DNA from: Flavobacteriales bacterium UBA4660
GTDB taxonomy: Bacteria > Bacteroidota > Bacteroidia > Flavobacteriales_D > Sanyastnellaceae
Length of the DNA: 7,744 nt
Direction of reading: 5' to 3'
NCBI GenBank assembly: GCA_002405435.1
Contig: DHLU01000192.1
Coordinates: 1-7,744 of the forward strand
The notes under the pieces are model-generated. The model ran no database searches and had not been told where the DNA came from. It was given only the letters and a program-made list of their open reading frames with translations. Within the stretch, counting starts at the first letter, position 1; each line of letters opens with the position of its first letter. Shown in pieces: positions 1 to 6,147 of the stretch. The position numbers and the translations under genes are program-made.

Positions 1-259
1 GCAGGCGATTACGGAAAGTTTTGTCCTTGAATGGCTTAGGCTGAAATCTTGTTGGTGAAAGATTGAAACCCCCGCGGGCCTTCATCGTAGAAATGCTTCG
101 TAGCGGCCTTTGTAAACAGAGCGGTCTATTCCCGAAAAGCCTGGTGGCTAGACAGAATTTGCGGTTTTGTTACTGATGTCCACTTGTCGGCGGCGGTTCA
201 ACGAACGAACGCATACCGGTCACGTGGCATGGGTCGAGTTACCTTCCATGACGGACCAA
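1..259. other. Upstream region, no supported feature
   Basis: I find no gene, RNA or terminator here. Short open stretches from position 1 (for example frame 1 ending at the TGA at 28) could be the tail of an upstream gene but are too short to judge. TTTG cores occur near 20, 109, 158 and 166, but none is preceded by TA at the spacing of the Bacteroidota -7 box. An 8-bp GC palindrome (cccgcggg, 70-77) has no obvious role. Confidence 0.4.
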
Positions 260-328
260 ATGAAAAGACTGCTTCAGCTGCTCATGACGATACTGGTTAT
301 CGCACTGTTGCCGCTTTGGTCTCTGGCA
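260..328 (+). other. Signal peptide of the giant repeat protein
   Basis: A short basic n-region (MKR) is followed by a long Leu/Ile/Val core and a small-residue cleavage site S-L-A before VTYTW. This is a Sec-type signal peptidase I signal. It agrees with the T9SS sorting domain at the other end of the protein, since T9SS cargo must first cross the inner membrane through Sec. There is no lipobox cysteine at the cleavage point. Confidence 0.85.
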
Positions 329-3300
329 GTTACCTACACCTGGAATGGATCGGTTTCTTCAGCGTGGAATGTCAATGCCAACTGGACGCCGGCTACCGGT
401 TTTCCGGTTTCCGGGGATATCGTGAACCTTACGAGTGGAGCGACGCCCAATCCGTGTATATTAAATGGCGACCGGACCATCATGACCCTCAATATCTCGG
501 CAGGTACGCTGAACCTGAATGGATTTACCCTGACACTGACGGCGGCTTTTTCGTCTACCGGGGGTACCGTTCAGAATGGAATCATAAGTGCGGTGAACAT
601 CACGGCGATGAGTGCCACCACATTTAACGGTCCGTTGGTCATCAGGAAAACCGGCGGGGGAGACAATACGCTGGGAGGTGGCAACACTTTCAACGGTTCG
701 GTCACCCTATCCAATGCAGACAACAATTTCTTATTGATGGCCAATGTGTTGGGCGACACCTTTAATGGACCGTTGGTTGTCAACGTTACTAATACTGGAA
801 GTATCCACATGAGCCACAACGGCAACAGCACTTTTGCCGACAACATTACCGTCAATTGTGACAATACGGGTGGAGTGGAGTTTGGTGGAGGCAGTGGAAC
901 TTCCGTGCAGGCTGCCGGAGCCTTGCTGACAGCGGGATTTACGCTTGGCCCCCTGCGCATTTTCCGTTTTACCCAAAACAGTACAGCACCCAATGGCGCA
1001 TTTAACCCGTCTTTATTCCTTGCATCCAACAGCACGTTCAATGGCCATTTTTCGGTAACTACTTCTTCCGGCGACGTCAGTATTTCGGATTGCGCATTCA
1101 CCGCAGGCAATCTGTTTATCAGCGCGGGAAACATTCAGCTTGCCAATACCTGTGCTTTCAGTTCGGTATCGGGCGCTACTCTTTTTACCAAAAACGGTGG
1201 TGGTGACGCCAACTGGAATGGAACGTTTACCATAGGCAACTGGGCTGTGACCAACAATGACGACAACTATATCGCCGTGGGCAATTCATCGGCTTCCGTG
1301 CTGAATGTATCGGGAACATCTGTGTTTAATGTCAACAACACCGGACGTTTTTATCTCGCTCACATGGGCACCGCCACCTTCGGCGGCTCTGTCACACTTA
1401 ATTGCTCGTCTTCCGGAGGTGCTGAAATAGGCGGCAACGGTGGTATTTCCACCCTTACAGGGGGTGGGCTTCTGACCAACGGCTTTGCCGGTGGATCGCT
1501 TACGGTGAACCGCTTGTCTCAGACGTTAGCGGAGGCAAACGGAACTTTTAATCCTAAGTCATTTTCCTGTCTGGAAACCAACTTACCGGGTGAGATAACG
1601 GTGGCCACTTCCAGCGGCAGTATCACCATCAGCAATTCCTCTTTTACTGCAGGGGTCAGTTTTTCCGCTGCCGGAGACCTGAATATTTCGGGGACCTGCA
1701 ATTTCAGCACGACAGCAGGCAATGCAGTGTTTGTGAAAAACGGCGGTGGCGACAACAACTGGAATGGCACCATGGCCTTCGGTCCGGTCTCGGTCACCAA
1801 CAATGACAACAACTGCCTGGCGCTTGCCAACAGCGGTATTTCACTGTTTACCTTTCATGGCACTTCGTCGTTCATCAACACATCAGCGGGGCGGTTCTAT
1901 GTGAGCCACCAGGGAGCGAGCAGTTATGCCGATGACATCACCCTTAACAATTCCGGGTTGGGCGGTATGGAAGTCGGCGGCGCCGGCGGCACCGTTGTTC
2001 TGTCTTCGGGCGGTTTACTGACCAATGGATTTGTCAATGGATCATTGGTAATCAAAAATCTGACCCAGGTGCAGTCCGATGCCAATGGCAGTTTTAATCC
2101 TACGTCATTTTCTGCTGTTGCCACTTCGTTTAAGGGAGCGTTTGCTGTGTATACGGATGCAGGGCATATCACCCTGACTAATTTTTCCGCTACAGCTATG
2201 GCGACCTTTGAGTCAGCCGGTGGCATCAGCATCACGGGACCTTGTCAGTTCAGCACCCTTTCCGGTAACGCCACTTTTGTCAAGAACGGGGGTAACTCCG
2301 ACAACTGGGTTGGCAATTTGTCGTTCGGACCTGTATCTGTCACCAACAATGACAACCACTACCTGGCGCTCGGCAATTCAGTCAGTTCGGTTTTTAACTT
2401 CAATGGAACCTCATCTTTTACCAACACCTCTACCGGCACTTTTTATATCAGCCATCAGGGTAGTGCGGCTTTTGCCGGAGACATCACCATCACCAACCTG
2501 GGCTCGGGCGGAATGGAAATCGGCGGCGGCTCGGGTGTATCTGTGCAGTCTGCCGGGAGTTTGCTTTCGGGCGGTTTTGTCAACGGTTCATTGGTAATTA
2601 ACAATTTCACCCAGTTGGTTGCCAGTGTGAATGGAACGGTAAACCCCACCACGTTTTCATCCGTGGCCACAACCCTGCTTGGGCCGTTTTCGGTAGTTAC
2701 CAGTGTAGGGCATATCCAGTTAACCAATATTACCGTCACAGGCGGCTGTACATTCGATGCAGCAGGAGGGCTCACTATGTCAGGAACGTGCAACTACAGC
2801 ACGGTTTCGGGCAGTGCGGTGTTTGTTAAAAATGGCGGAAACGATGATAACTGGAATGGTAGTTTTACATTCGGTCCGGTAGCGGTCACCAACAATGACA
2901 ACCATCACCTGGCGCTTGCCAACAACGCCGTTTCGTCACTTGCGTTCAACGGAATTTCGTCGTTTACAAACACGTCATCCGGTCGCTTGTACATCAGTCA
3001 TCAAGGCACGAGTAGTTACGCCGGAGACATTCTCATCAGCAATGCCGGTATCGGGGGTGTTGAGATGGGCGGTGGTGGCGGCATCTCAACGCAGTCTATC
3101 GGCAGCCTTCTGACCAGTGGCTTTTCCAATGGCTCATTTGTGCTCAACAACCTTACGCAGGTCTTACCCAGCAGCAACGGCAGTTTTACCCCCACCACAT
3201 TCACCTCTTCCGGAACGACCTTACGGGGTGCCTTTTCGGTCGCGACCAGTGTGGGAAATGTCACCCTGACCAACTGTTCCGTGCTCGGTTCAGCCACTTT

Positions 3301-6010
3301 CGTGGCTGCTGCGGGAATCAGCATTTCGGGAGCCTGCAATTTCAGCACGGTTTCAGGCAGTGCGCTGTTTGTCAAGAACAGCGGGGGCGATAACAACTGG
3401 AATGGTACCATGGCTTTCGGGCCTGTATCAGTCACCAACAATGACAGTTCCTACCTGGCGCTTGCCAACAGCGCCGGTTCGGTATTTACCTTCAGTGGTC
3501 CTTCATCTTTTACCAATACCGCTGAAGGACGTTTTTATCTGGGTCACCAGGGCAGCTCATCATTTGCCGGAGACATAACGCTCACCATGTTGGGCACTGG
3601 CGGCATGGAAATCGGCGGCGGTTCGGGGATCTCTACCCAATCCACAGGCAGCCTGCTTACCGGCGGTTTTGACGGCGGCTCTTTCGTTCTTAACAACTTT
3701 ACACAGGCGCTGCCGAGCAGCAATGGCAGTTTTATGCCTACATCATTTACCTCTTCCGGAACAACCTTGCGGGGTGCGTTTTCGGTTGAAACCAGCGCAG
3801 GAAGTATTACGCTCACCAACTGCGCGGTGCTGGGTTCGGCCACCTTTATTACCGCCTCGGGAATCAGTATTTCGGGAACCTGCAATTTCAGCACGGGTTC
3901 AGGCAATGCGGTGTTTGTTAAAAACGGAGGGGGCGACAACAGCTGGAATGGCAATCTGACCTTTGGACCGGTATCGGTAACCAACAATGACGATAATTTT
4001 CTGCTTATTTCCAATGCTTCCGGGTCTGTGATTACCTATACGGGGCCTTCGTCTTTTATCAATAACGCCTCCGGCCGGCTGTATGTGAGTCACCAGGGCA
4101 CCAGCAGTTTTAGCGGCGATGTTACTTTCAACAATACTGCTTCGGGAGGCATTGAGGTAGGGGGTGGGGGAGGAACTTCTGCGCAGTCAACGGGTCGGGT
4201 ACTGACAAACGGATTTACTTCCGGCTCATTTGTATTCAACCGTTTCACTCAGTCCGGCACTGAAGCCAACGGCAGTTTTACTCCGACCTCTTTTTCTGCG
4301 CTTAATACCATCATAAGGGGTGATTTCTCCGTGGTGACCACTTCGGGTGACCTTACCATTAACACATGCAGTTTTACCGCGGGCAATACATTCACTTCAG
4401 CCGGTAACCTGATGGTTACGAATGCCAATAGTTTCAGCACACTCAGCGGAACCACCACGTTTCAGAAGAACGGTGGCGGAGATAATATCTGGACGGGAGG
4501 CAATACGTTCGGTAATGTGACGGTGATTAACAATGACAATAACTTCGTGCTCATGGCCAACACTTCTCCCGATGATTACAACGGGAGTGCCACCTTTATG
4601 CAGATGTCAACAGGCCTTTTGTATCCGGCCCACAATGGCAACAATACGTTTTCCGGAAATATTTCTACAACCGGATCGGCTGCAGCCATTACCTTCTGCC
4701 AGGGCAGTGGACGTATGGTTATAGACGGTCCCGGGGACCAGACCTTCTCGGGTGCTGCCGGTTTGGTGAATGCAGTCAGGAGAATTACGATGGCTAAAAC
4801 GTCCGGAGGCAGCATTGCACTGACCGCTCCCCTCAATGTTTCAATCGACTTGTCGCTGATAACCGGCAGGTTGGTTACTTCGTCAAGCGCGATGCTTACC
4901 CTAACGGATGAAGGTACCACGGTCAACATCGGCAACGGGGGTTCTTTTGTCGAAGGGCCGGTGCAGTATACCATGACGACCAATAGCAGTTCGCGGACTA
5001 CACTCAATTTTCCGCTCGGCTCGGGTGAAGACTGGAGGCCCGTGATTCTGCAGGTGGCGCACACAACCAATACGGCCTATGTATACCGTGCAGAAGTATT
5101 TAACGCCAGTGCCCGGGCACTCGGATACACCTTGCCCGCTACCGTGGATACGGTGTCGGATGTGCACTATTGGGACATTAACAGGTACCTCGCGAGCAGC
5201 ATGGTGAGCGCCCCTTCCAGTGACCTGCGCATAGGCGCGGGTGACCGGCCTATAGTGACGCTGCACTTTGGCACCAATGATATGGTGTTCAGCGGCCCCA
5301 ACCTGACCATCGTGAAGAATACGGTCGCTGCGCCGACCACGTGGTTTGACATCGGCGGTGTGAGTACCGCAGGAACCTCCACAACGCCTGTTGCAGGCTC
5401 TGTGGTGTCGACTTCGAGTCCTACGCTGTTTAACTCCTTCAGCCGGTTTACCCTCGGAAGTAGGCTGTCAGGCCTTAATCCGCTGCCGGTCGAACTGGTA
5501 TCGTTTTCCGGAGAATGCCAAGAGGACAAGGTTGCGCTTTCATGGAGTACGGCAAGCGAAATCAACAATGACTACTTCACCGTTGAAAGATCTTCTGACG
5601 GACATGACTATGTGTCGGTCGGTGTGGTTGACGGAGCATCAAACAGTAACCAGTTGTTGCGCTATTTCTTTGAAGATGCACAACCGCAGGAGACTGGCTA
5701 TTACCGACTCAAGCAGACCGATTTCGATGGTGCTTACGAATATTCCGATGTGGTTTTTGTGGCGTGTTCACAAACAGGAGGTCTCGAAGTGCTCGTCTAT
5801 CCAAATCCGGGATCATTAGGCCTAACCCTTGAAATAAATGGTGGCCCCGAAAGGCAGCACCTTTTTACAATGACCGATATGAGCGGCCGACAAGTACTGC
5901 AGGGAACGGTGCAACGGTTGCAGACCATTTCTGCCGAGGGGCTGGCTCCCGGCATATACCTGATTATGCTAGACACCGGTGACCGTGTGCGCTGGATTAA
6001 ACAGGACTGA
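260..6010 (+). CDS. Giant repetitive T9SS-secreted surface protein (adhesin/stalk-like)
   Basis: The product is a secreted or surface-anchored structural protein; no enzymatic motif is visible. Counting from the ATG at 260 (1,916 aa), residues 1-23 are a signal peptide (MKRLL, then a hydrophobic core, cleavage near SLA/VTYTW). Residues 24-128 are a beta-rich head opening with TWNGSVSSAWNVNANW, a motif common at the start of Bacteroidota surface proteins. Residues 129-1484 are eight tandem repeats. Residues 1485-1741 are a unique linker, 1742-1845 a fibronectin-like module, and 1846-1916 a T9SS type A sorting domain. The composition is very rich in Gly, Asn, Ser and Thr and poor in Lys, typical of beta-helix or beta-solenoid stalks (inference). 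The start is uncertain. In-frame alternatives are ATG 248 (four extra residues) and TTG 167 (31 extra residues, giving an Arg-rich leader unlike a signal peptide). I prefer 260 because it places a basic n-region directly before the hydrophobic core. No Shine-Dalgarno is present, as is usual in this phylum. The ligand is unknown. Confidence 0.93.
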   Translation: MKRLLQLLMTILVIALLPLWSLAVTYTWNGSVSSAWNVNANWTPATGFPVSGDIVNLTSGATPNPCILNGDRTIMTLNISAGTLNLNGFTLTLTAAFSSTGGTVQNGIISAVNITAMSATTFNGPLVIRKTGGGDNTLGGGNTFNGSVTLSNADNNFLLMANVLGDTFNGPLVVNVTNTGSIHMSHNGNSTFADNITVNCDNTGGVEFGGGSGTSVQAAGALLTAGFTLGPLRIFRFTQNSTAPNGAFNPSLFLASNSTFNGHFSVTTSSGDVSISDCAFTAGNLFISAGNIQLANTCAFSSVSGATLFTKNGGGDANWNGTFTIGNWAVTNNDDNYIAVGNSSASVLNVSGTSVFNVNNTGRFYLAHMGTATFGGSVTLNCSSSGGAEIGGNGGISTLTGGGLLTNGFAGGSLTVNRLSQTLAEANGTFNPKSFSCLETNLPGEITVATSSGSITISNSSFTAGVSFSAAGDLNISGTCNFSTTAGNAVFVKNGGGDNNWNGTMAFGPVSVTNNDNNCLALANSGISLFTFHGTSSFINTSAGRFYVSHQGASSYADDITLNNSGLGGMEVGGAGGTVVLSSGGLLTNGFVNGSLVIKNLTQVQSDANGSFNPTSFSAVATSFKGAFAVYTDAGHITLTNFSATAMATFESAGGISITGPCQFSTLSGNATFVKNGGNSDNWVGNLSFGPVSVTNNDNHYLALGNSVSSVFNFNGTSSFTNTSTGTFYISHQGSAAFAGDITITNLGSGGMEIGGGSGVSVQSAGSLLSGGFVNGSLVINNFTQLVASVNGTVNPTTFSSVATTLLGPFSVVTSVGHIQLTNITVTGGCTFDAAGGLTMSGTCNYSTVSGSAVFVKNGGNDDNWNGSFTFGPVAVTNNDNHHLALANNAVSSLAFNGISSFTNTSSGRLYISHQGTSSYAGDILISNAGIGGVEMGGGGGISTQSIGSLLTSGFSNGSFVLNNLTQVLPSSNGSFTPTTFTSSGTTLRGAFSVATSVGNVTLTNCSVLGSATFVAAAGISISGACNFSTVSGSALFVKNSGGDNNWNGTMAFGPVSVTNNDSSYLALANSAGSVFTFSGPSSFTNTAEGRFYLGHQGSSSFAGDITLTMLGTGGMEIGGGSGISTQSTGSLLTGGFDGGSFVLNNFTQALPSSNGSFMPTSFTSSGTTLRGAFSVETSAGSITLTNCAVLGSATFITASGISISGTCNFSTGSGNAVFVKNGGGDNSWNGNLTFGPVSVTNNDDNFLLISNASGSVITYTGPSSFINNASGRLYVSHQGTSSFSGDVTFNNTASGGIEVGGGGGTSAQSTGRVLTNGFTSGSFVFNRFTQSGTEANGSFTPTSFSALNTIIRGDFSVVTTSGDLTINTCSFTAGNTFTSAGNLMVTNANSFSTLSGTTTFQKNGGGDNIWTGGNTFGNVTVINNDNNFVLMANTSPDDYNGSATFMQMSTGLLYPAHNGNNTFSGNISTTGSAAAITFCQGSGRMVIDGPGDQTFSGAAGLVNAVRRITMAKTSGGSIALTAPLNVSIDLSLITGRLVTSSSAMLTLTDEGTTVNIGNGGSFVEGPVQYTMTTNSSSRTTLNFPLGSGEDWRPVILQVAHTTNTAYVYRAEVFNASARALGYTLPATVDTVSDVHYWDINRYLASSMVSAPSSDLRIGAGDRPIVTLHFGTNDMVFSGPNLTIVKNTVAAPTTWFDIGGVSTAGTSTTPVAGSVVSTSSPTLFNSFSRFTLGSRLSGLNPLPVELVSFSGECQEDKVALSWSTASEINNDYFTVERSSDGHDYVSVGVVDGASNSNQLLRYFFEDAQPQETGYYRLKQTDFDGAYEYSDVVFVACSQTGGLEVLVYPNPGSLGLTLEINGGPERQHLFTMTDMSGRQVLQGTVQRLQTISAEGLAPGIYLIMLDTGDRVRWIKQD
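644..1186 (+). repeat. First (terminal-type) repeat copy
   Basis: This copy is 181 residues long. Its opening differs from the six inner copies: it carries GGGNTFNGSVTLSNADNNF followed by LMANVLGDTFNG. Relative to the inner copies it has one extra residue before the DNN segment and two fewer between the AN and NG landmarks. The same NTF, LMAN and D.(F/Y)NG features recur in the last copy at 4463. This style also resembles, from memory, a repeat common in other Bacteroidota surface proteins (GGNTFNG ... LLAN ... D.FNG), so it may be closer to the ancestral form. Confidence 0.8.
4463..4711 (+). repeat. Last, truncated terminal-type repeat copy
   Basis: This is about 83 residues of the unit (QKNGGGDNIW ... 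ITFCQGSG). It aligns with the first 45% of a full repeat and then runs into unique sequence. It retains NNDNN and the AHNG histidine motif. Like the first copy, it has the NTF and LMAN motifs, a D.YNG motif, and a loop two residues shorter than in the inner copies. It probably caps the repeat stalk before the C-terminal modules. Confidence 0.75.
4712..5482 (+). other. Unique linker region between repeats and C-terminal modules
   Basis: This stretch encodes about 257 residues. It includes GSFVEGPVQYTM, then LNFPLGSGEDWRPVIL, HYWDINRY and a closing FSRFTLGS. From memory, this ordered set is a conserved segment of Bacteroidota T9SS proteins sitting between the repeat body and the LPVEL module. 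No catalytic motif is apparent. It probably forms beta-sandwich spacers, but that is inference. Confidence 0.6.
5483..5794 (+). other. Fibronectin-like module preceding the T9SS domain
   Basis: The encoded segment begins LPVELVSFSGEC, continues with VALSWSTASEINNDYFTVER and SSDGHDYVSVGVV, and ends with YYRLKQTDFDGAYEYS. This is a characteristic beta-sandwich module placed immediately before sorting domains in many Bacteroidota secreted proteins. It is likely a structural spacer that presents the sorting signal. Confidence 0.8.
5795..6007 (+). other. T9SS type A C-terminal sorting domain
   Basis: The last 71 residues start with VYPNPG, continue through a beta-strand series with MTDMSGRQVLQGTV, and end with LAPGIYLIMLDTGDRVRWIKQ. 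The YPNP box, the (D/N)xxGR turn and the GxY hydrophobic strand followed by a basic tail are the hallmarks of the por secretion tail (TIGR04183-type). In characterised members this domain directs passage through the T9SS outer-membrane channel. It is normally cleaved, and the protein is then often attached to the cell surface. Confidence 0.92.
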
Positions 6011-6072
6011 TCGGGGTGGTATCGGCAATGACCAAATGAAAAAATTGAAAATGAAAAGAAACATACTACGTT
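6011..6072 (+). other. Short A-rich intergenic gap within a possible two-gene operon
   Basis: The 62 bases between the two genes contain no inverted repeat with a T-run and no recognisable Bacteroidota promoter (TAnnTTTG). The second half is A-rich, as is common before Bacteroidota start codons that lack a Shine-Dalgarno sequence. This is compatible with read-through from the giant gene into the FGE-like gene, but co-transcription is not shown. Confidence 0.5.
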
Positions 6073-6147
6073 ATGAAAGTTAAAATTATCACCCTACAGA
6101 CACTCATGCTTTTCGTATGCTGTCTTTCGCAAACAGGCCTGCTGGCC
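6073..6147 (+). other. Signal peptide of the FGE-like protein
   Basis: MKVKIITLQTLMLFV begins a classical n-region and hydrophobic core, ending at G-L-L-A before NNVQ. Two cysteines (residues 16-17) lie inside the core and are not followed by a conventional lipobox cleavage arrangement, so a signal peptidase I signal is favoured over a lipoprotein signal. This start needs no upstream extension. Confidence 0.75.

Larger units (their letters stand above)
644..4711 (+). repeat. In-gene tandem repeat array, 7.5 copies of a ~546-bp (182-aa) unit
   Basis: The units start at 644, 1187, 1733, 2279, 2825, 3371, 3917 and 4463. The first unit is 543 bp. The next six are each exactly 546 bp, with no net indel. 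The eighth is a truncated, diverged copy ending near 4711. Landmarks in order within a unit are a KNGGGDNNW-type turn, VTNNDNN, LALAN, SSF.N, a (S/A/G)H.G motif with a histidine kept in all eight copies, a GG.E.GGG.G turn, LLT.GF, FTQ, NGSF.P..F, and a closing C.FST segment. The DNA 12-mer accaacaatgac is intact at 1250, 1796, 2342, 2888, 3434 and 3980, showing the register. Copies differ at many synonymous sites while key protein motifs persist, so the array is not brand new and appears to be held by selection. A beta-helical fold is inferred from the alternating short strands and Gly/Asn turns. Confidence 0.95.

Noticed and set aside
184..627. 147-codon plus-strand frame overlapping the start of the giant gene
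   Set aside because: It is out of frame with a gene that has a clear signal peptide and domains, and its own translation shows no domain and a composition typical of a shadow frame.
571..4458. A series of long minus-strand open frames across the repeat array
   Set aside because: They recur with the repeat period, encode related Pro/Leu/Val-rich translations, and simply mirror the codon pattern of the sense gene. None has a recognisable domain or signal.
644..4711. Repeat array considered as a CRISPR or as an intergenic satellite
   Set aside because: The units are 546 bp, coding, in frame throughout, and have no short repeat/spacer structure.
4576..5568. Overlapping minus-strand frames of 121-164 codons opposite the C-terminal part of the giant gene
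   Set aside because: They lie opposite well-recognised conserved modules, have no recognisable product, and overlap one another in different frames.
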